Source: an uncultured Novosphingobium sp. (GTDB lineage: Bacteria > Pseudomonadota > Alphaproteobacteria > Sphingomonadales > Sphingomonadaceae). From it: a DNA stretch of 37,791 bases. The stretch's first letter is position 1, and each line of letters starts with the position of its first letter. A model generated the notes under the pieces. The model was not told the DNA's origin. It searched no databases and saw only the letters and a program-made list of their open reading frames with translations. Below are positions 8,488 through 16,188 of this stretch, in pieces. The position numbers and the translations under genes are program-made. The stretch covers positions 1 through 37,791 of the forward strand of contig CAMPIM010000022.1 in NCBI GenBank assembly GCA_946886365.1, read 5' to 3'.

Positions 8488-10239
8488 ATGAAAACGGTGC
8501 CAGCGCGTATTCGGCCAGGTCAAAGGCTGGACGACAACCTCCTCGCGAGGTTCGAGCGCACGCATCTGCGCTGCCTGGCGGAGATGGAGCATTGGTTGGA
8601 GGCGATGCCGCACGCCGCAGCCATGTTATGTTTTAAAGACAATGACTTGTCGATCGTTGCTGTTAACAAGACTTTTTATCACAGCTTCCTGGACAGGGGC
8701 GATACCGGCGCCGAGTCGCCCTATTGCAAGGACTGGCGCGAACGGATCATTGAGGTTGCGCTTTCGGAAAGCGTCTCCGTCACGTTTGAATTGCGGCGTG
8801 ATGGTCCTTTGGGGCCGGAATATTTCTCCTGCACCGCCGGGCTGCTGCCCTCGACTGACGAAGCGGCGCACCTCATTCTCTTCACCGCGCTGGACCGCAC
8901 TAGCGATCGCGTGACCGAACGGAATTTACGCCGCGAATTGCTATCCGACGGGTTGACAGCGCTGCCGAACCGTACGGGATTTGGCGAGGAGATCGAAGAC
9001 CGACTGCGCAATTCTCCATGGCCGAGCAATTCGCAGTTCGGGATCATCGCGATCGATCTCAGCCGATTTAGCCGGGTCAACGAATCGCTGGGGCCTATGG
9101 CGGGTGACGAACTGCTGATCACGGTTGCCAAGCGTTTGAAGTCGAGCCTGCGACAGGGCGATGTGCTGGCGCGGATCGGCGGCAATGACTTTGCGATATT
9201 CGCTAGATTGAACAATGGTTTGTCCGACTGCCTTCATATCGTGCAGAGGGTAAGGGATGCGCTGAATTCGCCGATCCGCCTGAGTGATCTGCAAATTCGG
9301 GTCGACTGCGCGATCGGATGTGCTCTGGCGACAAGCCTGGACGATGACCCCGACGATATAATCCGCAAGGCGCAGGCGGCGGTGAAAATCGCCAAGCGTA
9401 GCGGCAAGGTGGAGATCTACCGCAACGGCGTGCTGAAGGAAGCGCAGCGGCGCTTTTCCATTGAGAGCCGCCTGCGCACCGCCCTGACACAGGGTGAGCT
9501 TACACTGGCATATCAGCCGCTCATCCAGTTGCAGACTGGGGAGATTACCGGATTTGAAGCGCTCGCCCGGTGGAACGACCCTGAACTGGGTCATGTTTCC
9601 CCGTGCGAGTTCATTGCGGTTGCCGAGGAAAGCGGCCTCATCACGCCTCTCGGCCGGTGGGCGGCTTATGAGGCGGCGCAGGCCCTGAGCCGGTGGGACG
9701 CGAAATTCGGGCAGGCAATGCCGGTCGGGGTCAATGTGAACCTGTCGCCGATCCAGATGGCGCGGGATGATGTGGCGTCGATGTTCGAAGAAGCGCTGCG
9801 CTATTCAGGCGTATCGGGCAAGCGACTGACCGTCGAACTGACGGAAAGCGCGATCATCGCCGATCCGGACAAGGCGCGGAAACTGCTGGTCGCGTTGAAG
9901 GACCTGCAAATGCCGATCGCCATGGACGATTTCGGCACGGGCTATTCCAACCTTGCCAGCTTGCACAGCCTGCCGATCGACATTTTGAAGATCGACCGCA
10001 GCTTTGTGACCAACATGCTGGATGACAAGGACAAGCAGGCGATCGTTCGCACGATCCTGTCGCTGGCCGAATCGTTGAACCTGCATGTCACCGCCGAAGG
10101 GGTGGAGACGCAGGAACTGGCCCATGGGCTGCAATCCATGGGATGCAGCCACGGGCAGGGCTTTTACTTCGCGCGCCCGATGCCGGAAAATGATGCGTTC
10201 GATTACTGGCGCGCGCGCTGGAATTTCGAAACGGTCTGA
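8488..10239 (+). CDS. PAS-GGDEF-EAL protein, predicted cyclic-di-GMP phosphodiesterase with degenerate GGDEF
   Basis: A 583-residue soluble protein with a PAS-like sensor at about residues 40-140, a GGDEF domain at about 150-310 and an EAL domain at about 325-575. The GGDEF domain opens with DGLTALPNR but its active-site loop is GGNDF (231-235) and the first metal site reads IDLSRF, so cyclase activity is doubtful. The allosteric I-site RQGD (222-225) is intact. The EAL domain keeps FEALARW (Glu357), VNLS, ELTES (Glu450, Glu453), DDFGTGYS (480-487), Lys501 in KIDRSF, AEGVE and QGF, so c-di-GMP hydrolysis is likely. No membrane span or signal peptide is seen. Its last 37 bp overlap the 3' end of cca on the opposite strand. 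Confidence 0.93.
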   Translation: MKTVPARIRPGQRLDDNLLARFERTHLRCLAEMEHWLEAMPHAAAMLCFKDNDLSIVAVNKTFYHSFLDRGDTGAESPYCKDWRERIIEVALSESVSVTFELRRDGPLGPEYFSCTAGLLPSTDEAAHLILFTALDRTSDRVTERNLRRELLSDGLTALPNRTGFGEEIEDRLRNSPWPSNSQFGIIAIDLSRFSRVNESLGPMAGDELLITVAKRLKSSLRQGDVLARIGGNDFAIFARLNNGLSDCLHIVQRVRDALNSPIRLSDLQIRVDCAIGCALATSLDDDPDDIIRKAQAAVKIAKRSGKVEIYRNGVLKEAQRRFSIESRLRTALTQGELTLAYQPLIQLQTGEITGFEALARWNDPELGHVSPCEFIAVAEESGLITPLGRWAAYEAAQALSRWDAKFGQAMPVGVNVNLSPIQMARDDVASMFEEALRYSGVSGKRLTVELTESAIIADPDKARKLLVALKDLQMPIAMDDFGTGYSNLASLHSLPIDILKIDRSFVTNMLDDKDKQAIVRTILSLAESLNLHVTAEGVETQELAHGLQSMGCSHGQGFYFARPMPENDAFDYWRARWNFETV

Positions 10240-11414
10240 TCCGCGATCTGGTCGACCCGGCCTGCCTCCGGGAAACCTTCTTCTACCCAGATACGCTGCA
10301 CCTCGCCCAGCGCCTTGGCGACCTCGGGGCCGGGCGGCAGGCCGCGCGCGATCAGGGCGCCTCCGCCGATCGGAAGTTGCGGTGGTGTCCAGCCTTCGAG
10401 CGAGGCGATGCTGTCGAGGGGCGCCATGGGATCTAGCAGGATGCGATCGATTGCACCTTCGACGCCGATGGTGAAGGCCAGCGCCCTGAGCGATGGGGCC
10501 GCCTTATGGGGCTCCAGCGCGAGGACGAGGCGTTTTCGCGCCTTGTTGGACAGTTTGAGACGGGCGCCCACGGCATCGGCGGTGCGCGGGTCGGGGGGGA
10601 GCAAGGCAGCCAGGCGGCGCAGCGCAGCGTACGGAATGCCAGCGTCGGCTTCGCGCGCCGTCAACTGCCCCAGTCGAGCAAGTCCGTCCCCGTCGATTTC
10701 CGGAAGAACAGGAAGGAGGATGCCGCCTTCGATCATCAATTGGAGCGAGGCGAAAGGATCGGGAAGGGCGAGGAGCTTCATAAGCTCATCGGCGATACGC
10801 TCACGCGACAGGGCCATCAGGCTGTTGGCGGCGGTGCGGCAGGCGGCATATGCCTGCTCATCCGGCGTGTCGCTGCCGAAGCGGGCGAGGAAGCGGAAAT
10901 AGCGCAGGATGCGCAGATGATCCTCTGCGATCCGCTCGGCCGCGCTGCCGATGAAGCGGACACGGCCTGCCGCAAGGTCATCAACGCCGCCGAAAAAGTC
11001 GGTCACTTCATGGGTGTGGGGATCGGCGTACAGCGCATTGATGGTGAAATCGCGCCGTGCCGCATCCTCCCGCCAGTCGGTGGTGTAGGCGATGGTCGCA
11101 CGGCGGCCGTCCGTGCTGACGTCGCGGCGCAAGGTGGTGATTTCGACCGGCCATCCCCCGATCACCGCCGTGATCGTGCCATGGTCTATGCCCGTGGGCA
11201 CAGCCTTTATCCCGGCGGCCTTCAGGCGCTCCATCACCTCTTGCGGCTCCAGCGCCGTGGCGATGTCGAGATCATTGACGGGAAGTCCAAGCAGTCCGTC
11301 GCGCACCGCGCCGCCGACATAGCGGGCAAGGCCCTGTTCCGGCCCCAACGCGGCGAGCAGGCCGTCAAGGCCGGGCCGGTGGCGCCAGTCGGCGTCAGGC
11401 AAATAGGCGGTCAA
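10203..11414 (-). CDS. cca: CCA tRNA nucleotidyltransferase / poly(A) polymerase family
   Basis: About 403 residues. The N-terminal nucleotidyltransferase head has RYVGGAVRDGLLG followed by NDLDIAT, the GGxVRD and DxD signature of class II CCA-adding enzymes, and RRDFTINALY further on, then a helical body with ERIADELMKLL. The enzyme adds or repairs the 3' CCA end of tRNA. No in-frame ATG lies near the expected start; I prefer TTG at 11414, which has GGAGG seven bases upstream and gives a short N-terminus before LPDADW. This overlaps the Nudix gene by 20 bp, suggesting translational coupling. An ATG at 11477 would extend further into the Nudix gene and is less likely. Confidence 0.93.
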   Translation of the reverse strand: MTAYLPDADWRHRPGLDGLLAALGPEQGLARYVGGAVRDGLLGLPVNDLDIATALEPQEVMERLKAAGIKAVPTGIDHGTITAVIGGWPVEITTLRRDVSTDGRRATIAYTTDWREDAARRDFTINALYADPHTHEVTDFFGGVDDLAAGRVRFIGSAAERIAEDHLRILRYFRFLARFGSDTPDEQAYAACRTAANSLMALSRERIADELMKLLALPDPFASLQLMIEGGILLPVLPEIDGDGLARLGQLTAREADAGIPYAALRRLAALLPPDPRTADAVGARLKLSNKARKRLVLALEPHKAAPSLRALAFTIGVEGAIDRILLDPMAPLDSIASLEGWTPPQLPIGGGALIARGLPPGPEVAKALGEVQRIWVEEGFPEAGRVDQIADQTVSKFQRARQ

Positions 11415-12006
11415 GATCAAGCCTCCGCGACAGGTTGGCGAGTATGGCGGCGGTGATGCCCCAGATACGGCGATCATTCCACATTATTTCATAATAGTGC
11501 CGTTCAACACCTTGATAATGGGCGGAATGGCCGACCCGGTTTGCGGGATCGAGCGCAAAGGAGAGGGGCAGTTCAAACCAGTCAGCGACCTCGTTTGCCT
11601 GTGGCATGAGCGGTAGGTCTGGCGGGATGACGCCCAGCACGGGCACAATGTCGAAGCCGGTGAAGGTGTGATAGCGGTCGGTCGTGCCGATGACGTCCAC
11701 GAAGCTAGGGAGCAGCCCGATTTCTTCGTGCGCCTCCCGCAGCGCTCCGGCGATCTCGCTGGCGTCTTCCTGATCGACGCGGCCGCCGGGGAAGGCGATC
11801 TGCCCCGCATGTTTGCGCAGGGAAGCCGCACGCTCGGTGAGGATAAGGCCGGGTTCCGGTCGGTCGGTGATGGCGACGAGCACGGCGGCGGGCGCAAGAA
11901 CTAGTTCGCCGTCGATGCGGGGATCGCGTGTGTCCGATAACATGAGCCCGACTTCGCGCGCATGTCCTTCGGCAAGCGCGGCGCGGACGCGGTCGGCCAA
12001 GGTCAT
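11395..12006 (-). CDS. Nudix hydrolase, CoA pyrophosphatase-like
   Basis: A 203-residue Nudix protein. The sequence LILTERAASLRKHAGQIAFP followed by GG matches the UPF0035 signature of CoA-diphosphatases, and ALREAHEEIGL is the core Nudix helix supplying metal-binding glutamates. Known relatives (NudL, NUDT7-type) split coenzyme A into 3',5'-ADP and 4'-phosphopantetheine; activity on CoA here is inferred. I chose ATG at 12006 because it forms an ATGA overlap with the upstream DUF1285 gene; an ATG at 12045 would intrude into that gene. It lies in a minus-strand chain with the DUF1285 gene and cca. Confidence 0.88.
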   Translation of the reverse strand: MTLADRVRAALAEGHAREVGLMLSDTRDPRIDGELVLAPAAVLVAITDRPEPGLILTERAASLRKHAGQIAFPGGRVDQEDASEIAGALREAHEEIGLLPSFVDVIGTTDRYHTFTGFDIVPVLGVIPPDLPLMPQANEVADWFELPLSFALDPANRVGHSAHYQGVERHYYEIMWNDRRIWGITAAILANLSRRLDLDRLFA

Positions 12007-12569
12007 GCGGAGCCGTCCAGCGGATAGAAGGCGCCGTTGCTCCACAGGCCAACGGGATCGCTTGCTTCGTCCAGGGCGAGGTTCATCAGTTCATAATAGA
12101 CGCTGCGGTTGACCAGCGCCTCAAGCCCGCCACGTACGTGCAGATAGGGGTGCGGGCCATCGGCCGTTTCCCGGATCACGAGCGGGTTTTCGGGGCCTGC
12201 GGGGATCAGGTCGCCTGTGTTGAGGCGAAAGGCGAGGGCGCGATTGCGGCCTTCGCCCTCGCTCTTTAGCTCGACGGCGAGGAAGGGGGCGTCGTCCACC
12301 TCTATCGACAGTTTTTCAACCGGTGTTACAAGGACATAAGAGCCGTCCTTTTCACGCCGCAGGATCGTCGAGAAGAGGCGGACCATGGCTTCGCGACCGA
12401 TCGGCGAACCCTGATGAAACCATGTGCCGTCGCGGGCAATGCGCATTTCGCTGTCGCCGCAATGGTCGGGATTCCACTTTTCGACGGGCGGCAGCCGCTT
12501 TTCCTCGACCAGACGGGCTATGTCGGCCAGGGACAGGTTGGCAAGATCGGGGGGCGGGTCCATCGGCAT
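12003..12569 (-). CDS. DUF1285 domain-containing protein
   Basis: About 188 residues when started at MPMDPPPDLANLSL (ATG 12569); a second ATG at 12563 is also possible, and the longer frame from 12764 runs into the acetyltransferase gene. Conserved features are PVEKWNPDHCGDSEMRIARD, then GTWFHQGSPIGREAMVRLFS, which are characteristic of DUF1285, and YVLVTPVEKLSIEVDDAPF. The family has solved structures but no established biochemical function that I know. It has no signal peptide or membrane span. It overlaps the Nudix gene by ATGA and follows the GNAT gene by about 43 bp, so the three are likely co-transcribed. Confidence 0.85.
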   Translation of the reverse strand: MPMDPPPDLANLSLADIARLVEEKRLPPVEKWNPDHCGDSEMRIARDGTWFHQGSPIGREAMVRLFSTILRREKDGSYVLVTPVEKLSIEVDDAPFLAVELKSEGEGRNRALAFRLNTGDLIPAGPENPLVIRETADGPHPYLHVRGGLEALVNRSVYYELMNLALDEASDPVGLWSNGAFYPLDGSA

Positions 12570-12612
12570 GGCGTCGAGATAGGATCGCGCGGCGCCGAAG
12601 GCAAAAGGGAAA

Positions 12613-13152
12613 TCACAGTGGCGCGGTGATTCGCGGCCCAAGCATCCCTTCGCCACCGATCGCGGCTCCATCGACCGAAAGAGCGAGCAGCCGACGCGCC
12701 TCATAGGGACCGGGGCAGGTCCAGCCGCCGGTGGATGCAGCGGAAAAGCCCCAGAAGCGGCCATAATATTCGGGATCGCCGATCATCATCAGCGGATCGC
12801 TATGGTGAGCGCGAGCGGCATTGACGACCGCGTCCATGAGCGCGCGGCCGTGGCCGGTGCGTTGGAGGGTGGGGGAGACAGCGACCGGGCCGACCATGAT
12901 GAGCGGTGTCTGCGTTCCGTCGGCATGGGTGAGCGCCACCGGCCAGCTTTGGAGCGAACCGGCCAACTCGCCATGTTCATCCATCATGCCGAAGGACAGC
13001 TCCGGCATCCAAGGCATGCCGTCGCGGATCAAATAGGCTGTGCGGCCGTGCCTGTCGGGGCCGAAGGCGGCGTCGAGCAGTTGCTCAATCGCCTCTTCCG
13101 CCACGATGTTAAGGGGCACAATATGAGACACGTCTTGCCGATCCGCCGTCAA
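12613..13152 (-). CDS. GNAT family N-acetyltransferase (YhbS-like)
   Basis: A 179-residue acyl-CoA-dependent transferase. The acetyl-CoA loop is visible as VGPVAVSPTLQRTGHGRALM, followed by the helix and DPEYYGRFWGFSA, a feature of the YhbS-like predicted acetyltransferases. The substrate is unknown. The start is uncertain: TTG at 13152 gives 179 residues and GTG at 13131 gives 172; neither has a strong Shine-Dalgarno. It heads the minus-strand chain leading to cca and diverges from folB across an 89-bp gap. Confidence 0.85.
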   Translation of the reverse strand: MTADRQDVSHIVPLNIVAEEAIEQLLDAAFGPDRHGRTAYLIRDGMPWMPELSFGMMDEHGELAGSLQSWPVALTHADGTQTPLIMVGPVAVSPTLQRTGHGRALMDAVVNAARAHHSDPLMMIGDPEYYGRFWGFSAASTGGWTCPGPYEARRLLALSVDGAAIGGEGMLGPRITAPL

Positions 13153-13241
13153 TGGCGCATGGACCGCGCCGGAGCGGCGGGATTAACGCCTGTTCCGCAA
13201 AATTAAAGTCTATTCTGGCCATCGCCAGCAGCAGGAAAGCC

Positions 13242-13625
13242 ATGGACCGCGGATTTGACGATTTTCTGACGCTGGAGGTCAATCATCTGGACGTCAATGT
13301 CCTGACGGGCATCTATTCGGAAGAAACCCACCTGCCGCAACCGCTGCGCATTTCCATCCGCGCGCGGTTGAAGGTCGCTGACCATTATGAACTGGATACG
13401 CCGCTATCCCGTTCGAAAAATTACATGGACCTGAAGCATGCCGCCACGAGCGCGCTGCCGGAAGGACAGCATTTCACGCTGATCGAGGCCGTGGCGGACC
13501 ATATGATCGACACCATCTTCCTTCAGGATGACAAGGTGCTGCATGTCGAGGTGAAGATCATCAAGCTGGCGCTGAGCGAGAAGGGTGAGGAAATCGGCAT
13601 TACTCTGGGCCGGTGGCGTAAATAG
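13242..13625 (+). CDS. folB: Dihydroneopterin aldolase family protein
   Basis: A 127-residue protein of the FolB fold, which converts 7,8-dihydroneopterin to hydroxymethyl-dihydropterin in folate synthesis. The ATG at 13242 is preceded by GGAAAG, and an upstream ATG at 13152 would add 30 non-conserved residues. Characteristic parts are LTLEVNHLDVNVLTGIYSEE at the N-terminus, NYMDLKHAATS, and FTLIEAVADHMIDTIF, where Glu is the conserved pterin-anchoring residue. The first strand is less canonical than in textbook FolB, so a related epimerase or GTP-cyclohydrolase-like role is not excluded. No other folate genes are adjacent. Confidence 0.82.
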   Translation: MDRGFDDFLTLEVNHLDVNVLTGIYSEETHLPQPLRISIRARLKVADHYELDTPLSRSKNYMDLKHAATSALPEGQHFTLIEAVADHMIDTIFLQDDKVLHVEVKIIKLALSEKGEEIGITLGRWRK

Positions 13626-13638
13626 GCCTCTCGGGCGC

Positions 13639-14583
13639 TCAGCCCCTCACCAGTCCGATCTCGCGCAGGCGCTCGGTCAGATAGCCGTGGGCGGTGATCG
13701 GCGGGTCTCGGCGCGGGTGGTCTGCGTCCACGCATTGCGGCAGCGGTTCGATCAGGAAATCCGGGCGTAGGTGCAGGAAGAAGGGCATGGAATAGCGCGC
13801 GACGTCGCGCCGCTCCGGCGAAGGATTGACGACGCGGTGGCTGGTTGACCGCAGGCGGTAGTTGGTCAGGCGCTGGAGCATGTCGCCGACATTGATCGCA
13901 AGCGCGCCGGGTGGCGGTACGACGGGGAGCCAGTGGCCCTGGCGGTCCTTGATCTCCAGCCCGCCTTCCTCGGCGCCGAGCAGCAGGGTGATGAGGTTGA
14001 TATCCTCATGCGCGCCCGCACGGATGCCGGGGGCTTCGGGCGAAACTGGTGGGTAATGGAGCAAGCGCAGGATCGAATTGCCGCTTTCGGTGGCGTCGTC
14101 GAACCAATGTTCGGGCAAGTCGAGATAGAGGGCGATCGCGGCGAGAAGCTGGGCGCCTATGCGGTCGAACTCTGCATAAAGACGGCCTAAAGTGGATTGA
14201 AATTCCGGTATTTCTTCGGGCCAGATGTTTGGCGGCATGGTGGCGCCAAGGGGGTGTCCAGTGGGTAGGTCGCGACCGACATGCCAGAATTCCTTGAGGT
14301 CATTCTCGCTCGCGCCCTTGGCGATTTCCCGGCCGAACGCCGTGTAGCCACGCTGGCCGCCGTTGCTGCTGGCATCGTAGCGGCGCTTTACATCCTCCGG
14401 CAGGGCGAAGAAGGCGCGGGCGAGCCTCCAGCCATCGTTGATCAGGGCGGCATCCATGCCGTGGTCCTTCACCATGGCGAAGCCGAATTGCCGGAACGAA
14501 TCGCCGAGCGCCGCTGCAAAATCCGGTTTTGCCATCGCGGTGACGGACAGCAGTGGAACCTGTTCCAGCGGTGCGTGCGGCAA
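13639..14583 (-). CDS. 2-oxoglutarate/Fe(II)-dependent oxygenase, isopenicillin N synthase family
   Basis: A 314-residue jelly-roll dioxygenase. The N-terminal DIOX_N region includes FGFAMVKDHGM and FFALPEDVKRRY. The iron site is visible as HED in AGAHEDINLITLL and the distal His in STSHRVVNP; the co-substrate-binding ARYSMPFF follows. These proteins use Fe(II) and usually 2-oxoglutarate to oxidise small molecules; the substrate here is unknown. The start is TTG at 14583 after GAGGGAAAG; this keeps VPLLSVT, the usual first strand, whereas ATG at 14535 would remove it. It is convergent with folB (13-bp gap) and divergent from the EVE gene. Confidence 0.88.
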   Translation of the reverse strand: MPHAPLEQVPLLSVTAMAKPDFAAALGDSFRQFGFAMVKDHGMDAALINDGWRLARAFFALPEDVKRRYDASSNGGQRGYTAFGREIAKGASENDLKEFWHVGRDLPTGHPLGATMPPNIWPEEIPEFQSTLGRLYAEFDRIGAQLLAAIALYLDLPEHWFDDATESGNSILRLLHYPPVSPEAPGIRAGAHEDINLITLLLGAEEGGLEIKDRQGHWLPVVPPPGALAINVGDMLQRLTNYRLRSTSHRVVNPSPERRDVARYSMPFFLHLRPDFLIEPLPQCVDADHPRRDPPITAHGYLTERLREIGLVRG

Positions 14584-14658
14584 GTTTCGGCTTTCCCTCT
14601 GTCAATTGGCGCCGTCCGATCCTTGATCGGCCCGGGCGGCTGATGCAAGGAGGCGATC

Positions 14659-15066
14659 ATGAACTATTGGCTCATGAAATCGGAACCCGATGTCTTCTCC
14701 TATGACGACCTGGTCGAGAAAGGAAAGGCGGAGTGGGATGGCGTTCGCAACCATGCCGCGCAGCTGAACATGAAGGCGATGCGCAAGGGCGACCTGTCCT
14801 TCTTTTATCACAGCAATATTGGTGTGGAAGCGGTCGGCATCATGGAGATTGTCGAGGAAGCCGCGCCCGACAGCACCGACGAAAGCGGCAAGTGGATCGC
14901 GGTGCATGTCGCACCCAAGGAAAAGCTGAAGAAGCCCGTTACGCTGAAGGCGATGAAGGCGGACCCGGCGCTGGCCGATATGGTGATGCTGCGGCAGTCG
15001 CGCCTGTCCGTGTCCCCTGTGACCGAAGCGCAGTTCCGTCACATCCTGGGGATGTCGGAGGCTTGA
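14659..15066 (+). CDS. EVE domain-containing protein (THYN1-like)
   Basis: A 135-residue single-domain protein starting with NYWLMKSEPDVFSYDDL, the classic EVE opening, followed by WDGVRNHAAQLNMKAMRKGD, FFYHSN and GVEAVGIMEIVEEA. EVE is a PUA-like fold thought to bind modified nucleic-acid bases. The protein is the usual stand-alone length. A strong Shine-Dalgarno AAGGAGG precedes the ATG by six bases. Its promoter must lie in the 75-bp gap shared with the divergent oxygenase. No restriction or DNA-modification gene is nearby, so nothing here assigns it to defence. Confidence 0.92.
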   Translation: MNYWLMKSEPDVFSYDDLVEKGKAEWDGVRNHAAQLNMKAMRKGDLSFFYHSNIGVEAVGIMEIVEEAAPDSTDESGKWIAVHVAPKEKLKKPVTLKAMKADPALADMVMLRQSRLSVSPVTEAQFRHILGMSEA

Positions 15067-15085
15067 GGCGTGGCCGGTTGCGCCA

Positions 15086-15102
15086 GGCGCAACTGGTGAT
15101 CC
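15086..15102 (+). terminator. Weak hairpin after the EVE gene
   Basis: Shortly after the EVE stop codon a stretch reading GTTGCGC, CAG, GCGCAAC forms a perfect 7-bp stem with a 3-nt loop. A pyrimidine run (CCGCCTTTTG) begins only about ten bases later, so an intrinsic terminator is possible but not typical. Position is approximate to a few bases. Confidence 0.3.
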
Positions 15103-15200
15103 GCCTTTTGCGATTGCGCGCATGTGTCTGGCCCATAGGTTCGACACCAACAGAACAGAAATGCAGAGGTGTTTGATCGGCATTCACAAGGAGAAAACCT

Positions 15201-15485
15201 ATGCGAATGCTGTCGAAATTCATTCTTATCGGTGCAGTCGGCACCGTCGCCGCTGCCCTTGCCCCCGTCCATGCGGAAGAAGGCAAGCAGCGCTTCACCC
15301 ATGAAGGCTACACCTATGTCTATCAGGTGAAGGATACAAAGACGGGTCGGCTCGTGTCAGGCCGCCGCTATCCGGATGCCGTTGCGTTTAACCTGGCGAT
15401 CAAGAACGGCAAGGTGTCCGGCGTGTCTGGCGGCCGACCGGTTGCGTTCAAGGTCGATGAGGCTCGCGGAGCCGCCTCGGAGTAA
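15201..15485 (+). CDS. Small exported protein of unknown function
   Basis: A 94-residue protein with a clear Sec signal peptide: basic MRMLSKF, a hydrophobic core, and a likely cleavage after VHA before EEGKQRF, giving a mature part of about 69 residues. The mature part is basic and has FTHEGYTYVYQVKDTKTG and GRRYPDAVAFNLAIKNGKVSG, with aromatic residues that suggest a small beta-rich fold. I do not recognise a named domain. A strong ribosome site AAGGAG lies upstream, and a good intrinsic terminator follows. It therefore looks like a monocistronic, well-expressed periplasmic protein. Confidence 0.8.
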   Translation: MRMLSKFILIGAVGTVAAALAPVHAEEGKQRFTHEGYTYVYQVKDTKTGRLVSGRRYPDAVAFNLAIKNGKVSGVSGGRPVAFKVDEARGAASE

Positions 15486-15511
15486 GCGGCGGTACTTTAG
15501 GAATTTGCACA

Positions 15512-15542
15512 GGGCGGCTTCCAATCGGGAGCCGCCCTTTTA
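15512..15542 (+). terminator. Intrinsic terminator after the small exported protein
   Basis: GGGCGGCT (15512-15519) pairs with AGCCGCCC (15530-15537) around a 10-nt loop, followed directly by TTTT. It lies 26 bp after the stop codon and just before the convergent glycine-zipper gene. Confidence 0.85.
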
Positions 15543-15554
15543 TGTGTTGGCAGA

Positions 15555-15857
15555 TTAGCGGCAGCGGCGCTTGCTATCGATTTCCTTGCCGAGCAGCGCG
15601 CCGCCAGCAGCGCCCAAGATCGTGCCGGTGGCCCGATCACCGCGCGTGTCGATGGCACGGCCTACAAGGGCACCGCCTACGCCTCCGACGATAAGGCCGG
15701 TCGTGCCGTTGGACTTGCGACAATATGTCCGTCCGTCGCGGCCGCGCCATTCGCGATAGTGGTGATGCTTCCGGGCGCTGGCCCCGTCGGTCGGGATCGC
15801 CATGGACACAGGGATGGCCATCGAAAGGGCCGACAGGGCGATAATGGCTTTGCGCAT
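15555..15857 (-). CDS. Glycine zipper 2TM domain-containing exported protein
   Basis: A 100-residue protein starting at ATG 15857, which has GGAGGAG four bases upstream; an upstream ATG at 15932 is not supported. The N-terminus MRKAIIALSALSMAIPVSMA is a signal peptide. The mature part starts with a His/Arg-rich piece (RKHHHYREWRGRDG), then a Cys, and a glycine zipper: GTTGLIVGGVGGALVGRAID and ATGTILGAAGGALLGKEID, two GxxxG helices typical of the Rick_17kDa/SlyB-like family. It ends with a second Cys in RRCR, so a disulfide is possible. Related proteins sit in the cell envelope; the exact role is unknown. It is not a lipoprotein, as no lipobox is visible. Confidence 0.85.
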   Translation of the reverse strand: MRKAIIALSALSMAIPVSMAIPTDGASARKHHHYREWRGRDGRTYCRKSNGTTGLIVGGVGGALVGRAIDTRGDRATGTILGAAGGALLGKEIDSKRRCR

Positions 15858-16180
15858 AATTCTCCTCCGAAACAATGATTTGCTGTTGAACCCGCTCATA
15901 GTGGAGGAGGTTGCATGAACCTGCGGCAACAAGCTAATATGTTGATTATAAATCCGTATTTTTAATTTTTATGATCTGAAGCAGGATGTTGAGCCGATCA
16001 CCTTCAGGCTGATCTCGCAAATTTGTTCAGGAAGGCGTGTGGGCGGTTCGGGCCGGCATCGCGACGGGCGCCGCACAAGTGAAAAATTTGCCATCTATAG
16101 ACATGTTAAAGCCAATCGACGGCGCGCTTCAGGCTCGCTAAGGGGAGTCGCGATGACATGTTTCCGGTCGCCTTTCGCTC
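15858..16180. other. 323-bp AT-richer intergenic region with possible regulatory signals
   Basis: This gap lies between the divergent glycine-zipper and methyltransferase genes. It is locally AT-rich around 15933-15975, unlike the surrounding DNA. It holds AGGTT-GCATG-AACCT (15908-15922), a small palindrome. A 16-codon frame at 15915-15965 (MNLRQQANMLIINPYF) has a strong GGAGGAGG upstream, but I cannot show it is translated. A second short frame at 16153-16188 is listed separately. No RNA gene is recognised. Confidence 0.4.
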
Positions 16181-16188
16181 ATGCATGA
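16153..16188 (+). other. Possible 11-residue leader peptide overlapping the methyltransferase start
   Basis: AAGGGGAG lies a few bases before an ATG at 16153, and the frame reads MTCFRSPFAHA before TGA at 16186-16188. The stop falls just inside the methyltransferase start at 16181, which has no ribosome site of its own. Translational coupling is an inference; the frame is short enough to be chance. Confidence 0.25.

Noticed and set aside
14300..15066. Oxygenase plus EVE protein as a DNA-modification or defence pair
   Set aside because: The oxygenase is of the small-molecule IPNS type, the genes are divergent, and no methylase or nuclease is near.
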